Positions 1 to 7,310 of a stretch of DNA of 64,000 nucleotides are shown one piece after another. Under the pieces are notes generated by a model. The model did not search any database. It saw only the letters and a list, made by a program, of their open reading frames with translations, and was not told the DNA's origin. The position numbers were made by a program, and so were the translations under genes. This DNA comes from Butyrivibrio sp. AE3004 (GTDB lineage Bacteria; Bacillota; Clostridia; Lachnospirales; Lachnospiraceae). The stretch spans positions 248,001 to 312,000 of the forward strand of contig NZ_JNLQ01000002.1 of NCBI RefSeq assembly GCF_000703165.1, read 5' to 3'. Position 1 is the stretch's first letter. Every line of letters starts with the position of its first letter.

Positions 1-1
1 G

Positions 2-409
2 ACAAAGGTGTATGAATGCATCAGGACAAGTGATAAGAAGAGCATTCTTGCAATAATTGACGGTGCAGCATTTGGCTCTGATATAGGTAAGGTGATGGGA
101 TATCTTGCAGTGTCCGGCAAAAAATGTGTACTGTACGCACCGGAGTCTTTTGAATATCTTTTGCTGAAAGCAAATATAATCGATGTCCCGCAGGCAATCC
201 TGGATGAGACATATAACTATGCGGACAGTCAAAAGTTTTTCAGCTGGGAGGAATACTATACCGATTACCTTGTCCAGAACACTAAGAATACTCCGTTCAG
301 ATATGGAAAGACCAGACTGAATGAGAGCTATAAGTCCCATAGGATAATCGAAAAGATTAAAAGTGTAATGCCAGATCAGATAATATCTGTGGAGGAACGG
401 AGTGAATAA
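2..409 (+). CDS. C-terminal part of an unidentified protein (cut by window edge)
   Basis: The frame is open to the left edge, so only the last 135 or so residues are visible and the GTG at 8 is probably not the start. I do not recognise the family. The visible part opens with a hydrophobic strand followed by an acidic turn (AIIDGAAFGSD), then a second strand (KKCVLYAPESFEYLLLK), which suggests an alpha/beta fold. It ends two bases before a 22-codon ORF. Function unknown. Confidence 0.6.
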   Translation, partial: TKVYECIRTSDKKSILAIIDGAAFGSDIGKVMGYLAVSGKKCVLYAPESFEYLLLKANIIDVPQAILDETYNYADSQKFFSWEEYYTDYLVQNTKNTPFRYGKTRLNESYKSHRIIEKIKSVMPDQIISVEERSE

Positions 410-410
410 C

Positions 411-479
411 ATGCCGGGAAATGCTTCAAGTGAATATCTTGAAGATAAAGTTTCGATGAAAGATTACAAAAGGTTATAA
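411..479 (+). CDS. Possible 22-residue ORF just upstream of a terminator
   Basis: An ATG two bases after the preceding stop opens a 22-codon frame ending inside the terminator stem. Its peptide contains PGNASSEYLEDKV, and a similar string, PGKSSDAYLEEKV, can be read at 691-735. That recurrence suggests both are shards of the same family. It may be a gene remnant rather than an expressed peptide. Confidence 0.3.
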   Translation: MPGNASSEYLEDKVSMKDYKRL

Positions 480-524
480 GAGCTACTTTTTAGAAAACAA
501 AATTCTAAGAAGTAGCTCTTTTTT
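479..524 (+). terminator. Rho-independent terminator
   Basis: The arms AGAGCTACTT and AAGTAGCTCT, extended by TTTAGAA/TTCTAAG-like pairing, close a short AT loop and run straight into six Ts. It ends the leftmost transcription unit. Confidence 0.85.
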
Positions 525-581
525 GTTGGCTAATTCATGGATGGTTCTTCAGCACATAAAAGAATAAGGAGGACATCATTC

Positions 582-689
582 ATGAAAAGAAAAAAAGAAG
601 ACAGACCGTATTTTGATGATAACCGTGATTACGTTGGCGAACTTGAAAATGAGAATGAGAAAACAGTCCATTTAACCGGGAAGTTATAG
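582..689 (+). CDS. Small hypothetical protein, probably a remnant
   Basis: ATG preceded by a strong AAGGAGG-type site (568-573) opens a 35-codon frame rich in charged residues (starts MKRKKEDRPYFDD). It is followed without a gap by a degraded DUF6462-like frame. The good ribosome site suggests this was the start of a real gene that was later truncated. No family recognised. Confidence 0.35.
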   Translation: MKRKKEDRPYFDDNRDYVGELENENEKTVHLTGKL

Positions 690-706
690 TCCAGGAAAAA
701 GTAGTG

Positions 707-862
707 ATGCGTACCTTGAGGAAAAAGTGGCTCAGATATAGGGATGCAGAAATTGTTTACAGCCTTGAGCATAAGAAAATTCTTGAGATGGCAGACCAGG
801 CAGGAGCGATTTACAGAAGAGAAGGAACCGTTCTGATCAACAGAGACATCTTTGATGAATGA
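707..862 (+). pseudogene. DUF6462 (excisionase-like) remnant
   Basis: The 51-codon frame reads like the body of a DUF6462 protein: RYRDAEIVYSLEHKKILEMA, then a basic stretch and INRDIFDE. These short winged-helix, excisionase-like proteins sit beside tyrosine integrases on Lachnospiraceae mobile elements. Here the usual N-terminal lead and the residues after the IFDE motif are lost, and no integrase is adjacent. It is probably the relic of an excised element. The family call rests on motif recognition only. Confidence 0.45.
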
Positions 863-1035
863 TTGCAGAGTTTGCAGATATCCTTGGAACGACTGTTGAA
901 TACCTTATCTGTGGAGTCATCAAGTCACCTGAGCTGGATGCGGATTCAGTTGAGCTTCTTAAGTTGTTTGGAGCTATGGATGAGAGGACCAGGCAGATTA
1001 TGCTGGTTCAGATGAGGGCTGTTGCCAGATTTTAA
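859..1035 (+). pseudogene. XRE-type HTH regulator, C-terminal remnant
   Basis: The ATG overlaps the previous stop by four bases. The 58-codon frame begins at the end of a helix-turn-helix (IAEFADILGTTVEYLICG), the pattern that closes XRE/Cro domains, followed by a short helical tail. The first two helices of the HTH are absent, so it cannot bind DNA as a normal XRE domain. With the DUF6462 remnant it marks an eroded mobile-element control region. Confidence 0.5.
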
Positions 1036-1189
1036 TCATCTGGAGAGGTAAATGGGAGTGTGAAATGATAGATTTGCTCATTTGAGATAGCTAAACAGAG
1101 ATAAAATCTCTAAATAAGTAAATGGGATATTGAATTTCTTAAATTGAAAGCTTATAATTAAAGAACACCCTGGAAAGGAGGCACTTATT

Positions 1190-2593
1190 ATGCTGGTCAA
1201 ATTGTCTGTAGAAAACTTTAAATCGTTTGATCAAAAGGAAGAATTATCAATGATTTCTTCCAGTAAAATGCAGGGAAATAAGAGCCATCGTGTGAAGATC
1301 AAGCAGACACAATTGTTGAAGAATGCAATTGTTTATGGAGCTAATGCTTCTGGCAAATCTAATCTTGTTGTGGCATTTGCTTTTATTAAAGCCGCTTTAA
1401 TGGAGGGGCTACCGGTTGGATCAGCAAATGATTTTTGCAGGAACCGACAGGAAAATAAAAATCGCGAAAGTGTATTTGAAATCCAGTTTACTGTGGGTGA
1501 TACTTTTTATGCCTATGGTTTTTCTGCAATACTCAGTCAAAGAAGGATTACTGAGGAATGGTTGAATGAACTTATGCAGGATGGAAGTGCGCATCAACTG
1601 TTTATAAGGGAAGGCAGCAATGCACCGGTTCTTGGGGAAACTGTTAAGATGTCTGCTTCTGAGAAGCGCAGATTCAGCGTTTATTCAGAGGACTTTGCAG
1701 GTCAGGATGCGCAGCTGTTTTTGACTGAGATGAACCGCGGAAAGAAATACCCTGAAAATTCCAGGCTTACATTCTTTGTGGAAGCTTTCAGCTGGATCAT
1801 GAATAATATAATAGTTATCAATCCTAACATGGGTATTTCAAATACTGAAGCATATTATAATGATGAATCTTTGGATAATATCAGTAAACTGATCCAGACT
1901 TTTGATACTGGTGTTACAGAGATAAGGACCAGGCAGATTACAATAGATGAGATGGGCAAGATGATTCCTGCAGAAGTCGTTCAGGGAATCTTTTCACAGT
2001 TAAAAGCTCAGCTGCAGATGAGTAATCTTCCGAGTATTCAGATGACTTGGAGAGTTGAAGGCGGTTTCTTCAATATTCGTATTATAGAGGGAGAAGAGCC
2101 AGAGATTTCAACTCTTGTTCTGAGGCATGGTAAATCAGTTTTTGATTTTAATTTCTCTGAGGAGTCAGATGGTACAAAGAGATTATTTGATCTGATAGAT
2201 ATGCTTCTTACAGAGCGCCCGGATACAGTATTTGTTGTTGACGAGTTGGAGCGCAGTTTGCATCCAAAGCTTACAGAGCATTTTCTGAAGCTTTTCATGG
2301 AGGCTCATGATGGTGTGAGAATGCAGCTTGTGTTTACAACACATGAAGATACAATAATGGATCAGAGTCTTTTCCGCAGGGATGAGATATGGTTTGTGGA
2401 AAGAGATGCTGATAATGCCAGCAAGATTTATTCTCTTGATAGATTTAAGGAAAGATATGACAAGAAGCTGAGTAAAGCCTATCTTGAAGGAAGATATGGT
2501 GCTATTCCTGTGTTCAGGCAGTTTCCTTTCCGGAAGGGCGCTGAACGTCCGGGGGACGTTCGCCCAGCGCGGATCGAAACGGAGAGGAGATAA
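1190..2593 (+). CDS. AAA15-family ATPase (RloA/AbiLi-like), probable defence protein
   Basis: A 467-residue ABC/SMC-like ATPase of the AAA15 (AAA_21) group. It starts with the family hallmark VENFKSFDQKEELSM. Walker A is GANASGKSN near residue 50 and Walker B is FVVDELERSLHP near 350, followed by a sensor Thr-His (FTTHED). Such ATPases are the RloA/AbiLi half of abortive-infection and anti-phage pairs whose partner is a RloB-type protein. An RloB-like start follows six bases after the stop but is broken. The start is set by GGAAAGGAGG eight bases upstream. The last 16 codons run through a palindromic repeat (2537-2587), giving an atypical Arg/Pro-rich tail. Confidence 0.8.
   Translation: MLVKLSVENFKSFDQKEELSMISSSKMQGNKSHRVKIKQTQLLKNAIVYGANASGKSNLVVAFAFIKAALMEGLPVGSANDFCRNRQENKNRESVFEIQFTVGDTFYAYGFSAILSQRRITEEWLNELMQDGSAHQLFIREGSNAPVLGETVKMSASEKRRFSVYSEDFAGQDAQLFLTEMNRGKKYPENSRLTFFVEAFSWIMNNIIVINPNMGISNTEAYYNDESLDNISKLIQTFDTGVTEIRTRQITIDEMGKMIPAEVVQGIFSQLKAQLQMSNLPSIQMTWRVEGGFFNIRIIEGEEPEISTLVLRHGKSVFDFNFSEESDGTKRLFDLIDMLLTERPDTVFVVDELERSLHPKLTEHFLKLFMEAHDGVRMQLVFTTHEDTIMDQSLFRRDEIWFVERDADNASKIYSLDRFKERYDKKLSKAYLEGRYGAIPVFRQFPFRKGAERPGDVRPARIETERR
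2537..2587 (+). repeat. Structured double-hairpin repeat, copy A (inside CDS 3' end)
   Basis: Outer stem 2538-2543/2565-2570 (GCGCTG/CAGCGC) encloses an inner stem AACGTCC-GGG-GGACGTT (2544-2560) with a four-base 3' linker. It is followed by GGATCGAAACGGAG. The same architecture with a different outer stem occurs at 22239-22287, so the pairing is supported by covariation. Here it supplies the C-terminal codons of the ATPase. Confidence 0.75.
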
Positions 2594-2598
2594 TAAGT

Positions 2599-2690
2599 AT
2601 GCCTGTACATACATATACGAACTGGAACCAGCGTCCATCAGATCGGGAAGAGCAGATTGAACCATTCAGAAAGTATTTTTTTATCTGCGA
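2599..2690 (+). pseudogene. RloB-like N-terminal fragment
   Basis: The ATG follows GAGAGGAGATAATAAGT and opens MPVHTYTNWNQRP, running to FRKYFFICE. The last string matches the start of RloB/AbiLii-type proteins, in which a KYFFICEG strand begins the TOPRIM-like fold. After ICE the frame leaves the family and is joined out of frame to the end of an unrelated ATPase at about 2690. The spacing after the RloA-like ATPase fits an ancestral rloA-rloB pair. The call rests on a short stretch. Confidence 0.45.
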
Positions 2691-3310
2691 ATGCGGATGC
2701 TATAGAGACTGCATGCTGGTTCAAAAATATTCTTCTCCCGGGTACGGTTCCGGAAGACCAGGACGGAAATCCTGCTGGCAGGGATGAGGACATCAAGATC
2801 ATGAGGGATCCCCGATTTGTGGATATTTTCCGAATGGTTGACTACAGTATATGCAGAATAGAAGCGGATAATGACAAGCCTTATGGGAAGTCATTGATAA
2901 TTAGAAGAGACGCTGAGGGCAATGAAATCCGAAGAGAACTTCAGCAGGATTCAACCGGCGTAAGAGAGTTCTTTGCATGGGCTGTCCAGATATTCAGGGT
3001 AGTATATGAGAACAGGGTTGTATTTGCAGATGAGATGGACAGAGTACTTAATCCAATTCTATCAGACAGAGTTGTGGCGTTTGTTAACGGCGCGGAACAT
3101 AAGGGACAGTTTATCTTCTCAACGCATAACGTGCTTCATCTGAACCTGAAGACCTACATGAAGGAACAGATCTATTTTGTGACAAAGAGTAAGGATAGTC
3201 TTACTTCTGAGCTGTATTCACTTGCAGATTTTCCCGAGGTAAGATACGAGACCGCCAAAGTCTATGAGTTTTACATGAAGGGCATATTGGGAGGTACAGC
3301 TTTTGAGTAG
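2657..3310 (+). pseudogene. C-terminal half of a second AAA15-type ATPase
   Basis: From about residue 8 (FLSANADAIETACWFKN) this frame reads as the second half of another AAA15 ATPase. It has a Walker-B-like strand VVFADEMDRVLNP and a switch region FIFSTHNVLHL, but no Walker A P-loop. The N-terminal half has been replaced by the RloB-like start lying in a different frame. The junction at about 2680-2692 falls in a T-rich stretch both partners could have shared. Without a P-loop it should not hydrolyse ATP alone. Whether the ATG at 2657 is used is unknown. Confidence 0.55.
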
Positions 3311-3400
3311 AAAAGAGAGGGTAAGCTGGGCTCCAACAAGTATGAGATCAAGAAAAAGACTTTTGATATATTAGAAATAGTTTGTTGGAGAGGGAAAACA

Positions 3401-4111
3401 ATGAAAATTCTTTTTATTGGCAATAGCCATACTTATATGAATGATATGCCTGAGCTTACCAGGGAAATGATAGAGAATGCAACGGGTGAGAATTGCGAAG
3501 TATTCATGCTGGCATATTCGGCCAGATCACTAAAATGGCATATGGGAGAGGAATACTTTTCAGAACGGTTTAATATACTTCATGGCAGATATGACTACTG
3601 CATTATCCAGGAACAAGCTCATCCCATGACGGAAGAATCTGACACAATTACTTATGCAGGAAGAATAATTGAACTCTGTCAAAAAGCTAATACTAAGCCG
3701 GTTATTTTTGAGACCTGGGCTGAAAAGGCAAGGCCTGAGAATCAGAAAGAGATGAATCGTCGCTATCAGAAACTCTCAGAAAAATGCGGAGTACTGCTTG
3801 CGCCTATTGGAGAAGTATGGAGCGAGGCTTGTGAGAAATTACAGAACAGAGCAGATGCAGATCTGTACTATAAAGATGGTGCGCATGCTTCAGCCATCGG
3901 AGATTATCTTATTTCAATGGTTCTGACTAAAGTGATTACAGGGAAACTGCCGAGTGATGATTCTTTAAAGGCATACGATTTCACACTGCCTGACAGTGAC
4001 TGGATTCCGGTAAAAGAGAATGTCGATGATGAGATTACAGAGATTCCTTTGGAAGTAGCGCGGGTGATAAGAGAGTGCGTGGAAAGACGCATTGATACGA
4101 AAGTAGGCTAA
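3401..4111 (+). CDS. SGNH/GDSL-type hydrolase
   Basis: A 236-residue protein starting MKILFIGNSHTYMND. The GNS(H) block I serine is at residue 8, and the C-terminal block V Asp-x-x-His is in KDGAHAS near residue 165. This is the layout of SGNH esterases and acyl hydrolases that use DUF4886-like folds. There is no signal peptide, so it should be cytoplasmic. Spacing from GGAGAGGGAAAACA to the ATG is good. The substrate cannot be told from sequence. It is followed by a separate ribosome site and the broken acetyltransferase. Confidence 0.75.
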   Translation: MKILFIGNSHTYMNDMPELTREMIENATGENCEVFMLAYSARSLKWHMGEEYFSERFNILHGRYDYCIIQEQAHPMTEESDTITYAGRIIELCQKANTKPVIFETWAEKARPENQKEMNRRYQKLSEKCGVLLAPIGEVWSEACEKLQNRADADLYYKDGAHASAIGDYLISMVLTKVITGKLPSDDSLKAYDFTLPDSDWIPVKENVDDEITEIPLEVARVIRECVERRIDTKVG

Positions 4112-4155
4112 GGATAATTATTTTATGAGAATCAAAAAAGTGTCGGAGGAATAAA

Positions 4156-4677
4156 ATGAACCAAAAAGAAAGAATGCTTACTAATCTCCCATACAAAGCA
4201 TGATTGGATGGACTTAGCGAAGAGCGGATGGAAAACAAAAAGAGAATATTTAGATTCAACAACCTGGATCCAGAGAGCAGGTCGGAGAAGGACAAGCTTC
4301 TTAAGGAAATACTTGGAAAAACAGGAGAGTATGTAAATATAGAAGCACCTTTTCACTGTGATTATGGCTACAACATAGAGGTGGGAGAGAATTTCTTTGC
4401 CAATTATAACTTTGTTGTTCTTGATGTTGGAAAAGTCAGGATTGGCGATAATGCCCAGATTGCTCCGAATGTTTCCATATACACTGCCGGGCATCCGATT
4501 CATCCTGATTCTCGTAATTCGGGATATGAATATGGTATTGACATAACTATCGGTGATAACGTGTGGATTGGTGGAAATATCTGCATTATGCCGGGAGTAA
4601 CAATAGGAAATAATGTTGTTATCGGAGCTGGAAGTGTCGTTACGAAGGATCTGCCGGATAATGTTAAAACTGTATGA
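4156..4677 (+). pseudogene. Maltose/galactoside-type O-acetyltransferase, broken
   Basis: The left-handed beta-helix acetyltransferase (LacA/Maa/NodL type) is clear from repeated hexapeptides (VRIGDNAQIAPNVSIYTAGH, ITIGDNVWIGGN, VVIGAGSVVTKD). The proper start is 4156, after TCGGAGGAATAAA, and opens MNQKERMLTNLPYKA. Codon 16 is TGA (4201-4203) where family members have Trp, and the frame then continues intact. The 3' end is also truncated: the usual GNPxRV tail after VVTKDLPDN is missing. An internal ATG at 4204 could still give a shortened protein. I judge it a decaying gene. Confidence 0.7.
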
Positions 4678-4691
4678 GAAAGGCAATAAAA

Positions 4692-6017
4692 ATGAAGCAA
4701 ATAGTTTTTTACTGTTCCGGAAGAAATGAGTTGCCACCGCCGAGAATCGATGGAATACAGTTCTTTCCTGAAAGAGCATCCATGTGGGATGAACTGTCGA
4801 AACGCTTGCCAGACGTAAGCATTTCTGTTTGGTTTACACCGCCGGGAGAGTTTGCTGTTGATATGGGGAACATCCAAACGAACGAAACCGTATCTGCGTA
4901 CAAGCCGGTCAGAAGCCCGGAACGTGTCGCATACAGGTTTCTGGACGGAACGGAGTCAGTAGAAGAGATTGCCGGGAAAATCGCGGAGACGCATCCTGAT
5001 GTGGCCGTTGCTTTTTCGATTCCTATTATGCCGTATGACTGGTCGGCGCTGAGAGATGCGATGGTCGGCGAAGAGCTCCGCAGGAGGGGGATTAAGACTA
5101 TCTCGCACAGCACCAGATTTGCTCTTGAATCTTTTCAAAAGGAAAAATGTACAGATTTTCTTCGCAGAAATGGTTTTAATGTTGCCGGAAGCATTATGGT
5201 TCAAAACAGCCTTTTTCATGTGCATGTTACTGACCCGTCTATTCCGCAGAATGCGTATCGGGAGTTTATTTTCCGTGAGATAAGGAAACTCCGTTTTCCG
5301 GTCGTTATCAAGCCGACAGTATTCTCGGGGGCGGTTGGATTCACTGTCTCACATAATTTTGATGATGCCGTAAAGGTGCTTGATGAATGGAAACTTGACT
5401 CGGACATACTTGTCGAAGAACAGATTGATGGGGAGATTTTCGGGATTGAAATATACGGAGCAGAGGGGCATTATCATGTTACGGAGCCGGTGATTTTTTC
5501 CGTGGATGGAGATGCGACCGCAGAAGGTCTTGACATTGTTAAGGAAGGACCTGTGACAGATGAGAAGTACCACATCCCGCATTTAAAAGCAGAAATGATT
5601 AGGATGTCAGATCTATACGGACTGAATGGTTTTGCACAGGCAGACCTGATCTTTTCTCAGGGAAAATGGTACATCATTGAGATCAATCCACGCTATACAT
5701 TGATGTCAGATATTTCTGCCGCCATCGAGGGAAAAGATATAATCAGTCTTTACGGCGAACTTGCGACAGGACAGATTGGCGACGCTAAGGACAATCAGCG
5801 CAGTTTTGCTATTGATTTCAAGACAAGGCTCCTGGATAGAGAAGAAATCTGCAGACTGTGCGAAAAGTATAGCTGTATTGTATCGGTCATGAGGGTGCAG
5901 ACTGCCGTATCTTCTGTCGGTTCTGCGGAATACTGCGAATTTGTCATGGCAGGTGAAGAACAGAAGAAGCTTAGGAGCGATATGCGCGCAATCAAAGGTG
6001 AAATCCGGGAGGAATAA
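4692..6017 (+). CDS. ATP-grasp ligase, substrate unknown
   Basis: About 440 residues, an ATP-grasp carboxylate-amine ligase. The glycine-rich lid is at PVVIKPTVFSGAVGFT, adenine-binding acids at ILVEEQIDGE, and metal-binding acids at YIIEINPRY. The N-terminal 150 residues form a pre-grasp domain unlike D-Ala-D-Ala ligase Ddl. I chose ATG 4692 because AGAAAGG lies eight bases upstream; an ATG at 4674 is also in frame. It is followed directly (one base) by the start of a MATE exporter. An ATP-grasp beside an exporter often makes and exports a modified peptide or amino acid, but that pump is truncated here. Confidence 0.7.
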   Translation: MKQIVFYCSGRNELPPPRIDGIQFFPERASMWDELSKRLPDVSISVWFTPPGEFAVDMGNIQTNETVSAYKPVRSPERVAYRFLDGTESVEEIAGKIAETHPDVAVAFSIPIMPYDWSALRDAMVGEELRRRGIKTISHSTRFALESFQKEKCTDFLRRNGFNVAGSIMVQNSLFHVHVTDPSIPQNAYREFIFREIRKLRFPVVIKPTVFSGAVGFTVSHNFDDAVKVLDEWKLDSDILVEEQIDGEIFGIEIYGAEGHYHVTEPVIFSVDGDATAEGLDIVKEGPVTDEKYHIPHLKAEMIRMSDLYGLNGFAQADLIFSQGKWYIIEINPRYTLMSDISAAIEGKDIISLYGELATGQIGDAKDNQRSFAIDFKTRLLDREEICRLCEKYSCIVSVMRVQTAVSSVGSAEYCEFVMAGEEQKKLRSDMRAIKGEIREE

Positions 6018-6215
6018 ATGGCTTCAGAGCTGAATGGCAATCATGTATTATCGAAAATGTTCCACCGCAGCGTGCGATACAGTTTCTTTGGATTTTTCAC
6101 GGTCATTCTGAACACCGCTGTGGATGGGGTGATTATCGGACACTTCCTGGGGGCTGCGGCCATGTCGGCGTTTGGGCTAATTGTACCTCTGTATTCCTTG
6201 GAAGACATTTACACT
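6018..6215 (+). pseudogene. MATE efflux protein, N-terminal fragment
   Basis: ATG one base after the ATP-grasp stop, with CGGGAGGAATAA upstream. It encodes a basic lead and two membrane segments (YSFFGFFTVILNTAVDGVII, then GAAAMSAFGLIVPLYSL), the standard beginning of a MATE family pump. After LYSL the similarity ends and the DNA continues as the end of a GNAT in another frame. The fused ORF stops at 6275. Only about 65 of some 450 residues remain. Confidence 0.6.
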
Positions 6216-6216
6216 A

Positions 6217-6339
6217 GTAACTCCTGTGGACAAAAGTCAAAATGTAAAATTCTATACAGAAAGATGTGGCTTTGATATCCAGTCTGAAGAAATGGATGGA
6301 AGTGTTAAAGTATACAGATTTATATTGAGGCGGATATGA
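6217..6339 (+). pseudogene. GNAT acetyltransferase, C-terminal shard
   Basis: The frame VTPVDKSQNVKFYTERCGFD followed by a closing strand and RFILRRI is the motif-B end of a GNAT enzyme. The acceptor Tyr of the FYTERCGF motif is visible. All of the acetyl-CoA binding region is missing. It is joined out of frame to the MATE start and overlaps the next start by four bases. Confidence 0.5.
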
Positions 6340-6563
6340 TGATAAAAGAAATATTTGGAAAAGTAAAAATATATAGGCTCCATTCGCGTGTTGATAACCG
6401 TGGATCTCTGGAATATGTTTTTGATGAAAACACTGCCTGTTTCAATGCTCGGGAGACAAGAATCTATAGCATGCCCAAAGAAGGAACTTTTTTTTGGAAT
6501 TCACTACAGAGAAGAGAGTAGCCCAATGACGAAGTTTGTGACAGTCATAAAAGGCAGAGGTAT
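6336..6563 (+). pseudogene. Cupin (RmlC-like epimerase) N-terminal fragment with frameshift
   Basis: Starts ATGATG at the end of the GNAT shard. The first 50 codons resemble sugar 3,5-epimerase-like cupins (IYRLHSRVDNRGSLEYVF, then RIYSMPKEGTFF). An eight-T run at 6488-6495 puts the rest in another frame; with seven Ts the peptide would continue GIHYREESSPMTKFVTVIKG as expected. After about 6563 the DNA switches to a GNAT. The family call is moderate because only about 75 residues survive. Confidence 0.45.
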
Positions 6564-6827
6564 GGTGTTTTTGGAAGCTGCCCTTATCTTCATATTGTTG
6601 CAGTAAAGGAAGAATACAGGAGTTATGGTATCGGTAAACAGCTGATGAAGTATTTTGAAGATAATGCTTCTGATTCTCCTTCAGCAAAATACTTTTTGAC
6701 TGTAGATGATTTTAACCCGAGAGCAAAGAAATTATATGAAAATCTGGGATATAAGTGTGTTGGAGAACTAACTGATTTTTATAAAAATGGGATTAACTGC
6801 TATCTGATGATGAAAAGAAGAGGGTAA
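6564..6827 (+). pseudogene. GNAT acetyltransferase lacking its N-terminus
   Basis: An 87-codon frame holding GNAT motif A (LHIVAVKEEYRSYGIGKQLM, with the acetyl-CoA loop Y-x-S-Y-G-I-G) and motif B (NPRAKKLYENLGYKCVGE). The first two strands and helix are replaced by the cupin fragment in another frame. The only in-frame ATG is downstream at 6645, after motif A. The gene is probably inactive. Confidence 0.6.
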
Positions 6828-6831
6828 AGAT

Positions 6832-7281
6832 ATGAGCCTACAATTTGTAAAAGCAAGCACTTCTGATGCTCTGACACTTAATGGAATATCTAAAAGAGCT
6901 TTTGATAGCGATGTTCAGGTTGGAGCACCTTCAGCTGGTGGGCCACCTGGATATATGTCTGTTTCTTATCACACAAAGATGGCCAGATCAAATCACTTGT
7001 ATAAGCTCACGGACAATGGTCTTATTGTTGGCGGTGCGATTCTATTTTTGGAAAAAGACAAGTTGAACATCGGAAGGATCTTTGTAAGCCCGGAGCATTA
7101 TCGCAAAGGCTATGGAGTCTACATGATGCAGGAAATTGAGACAATGTTTTCAAATGTAAAGGAATTTGTATTAGATACACCCATTTGGAATGTCAGAACA
7201 AACGCCTTTTATACCAAGCTGGGATATGTGGAAGTGAGTCGGGATAATGAATTCATTTATTATATTAAGAAATGTGAGTGA
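6832..7281 (+). CDS. GNAT family N-acetyltransferase
   Basis: 149 residues with a full GNAT plan: motif A at IGRIFVSPEHYRKGYGVYMM (pyrophosphate loop Y-R-K-G-Y-G) and motif B at NVRTNAFYTKLGYVEVSR. An N-terminal Gly-rich turn (GAPSAGGPPGY) may shape the acceptor site. Preceded by GAGGGTAAAGAT. It belongs to the string of same-direction GNATs in this region. The substrate is unknown. Confidence 0.8.
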   Translation: MSLQFVKASTSDALTLNGISKRAFDSDVQVGAPSAGGPPGYMSVSYHTKMARSNHLYKLTDNGLIVGGAILFLEKDKLNIGRIFVSPEHYRKGYGVYMMQEIETMFSNVKEFVLDTPIWNVRTNAFYTKLGYVEVSRDNEFIYYIKKCE

Positions 7282-7310
7282 TGAAAGAGATAAATGGCGG
7301 TGGTAACTAA

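Noticed and set aside
1190..3310. A functional two-gene RloA/RloB defence system
   Set aside because: The RloB-like frame is cut after about 27 residues and the following ATPase half lacks a P-loop.
4692..6215. ATP-grasp plus MATE as a peptide biosynthetic cluster
   Set aside because: The exporter is only a 65-codon fragment and no precursor peptide or tailoring gene is near.
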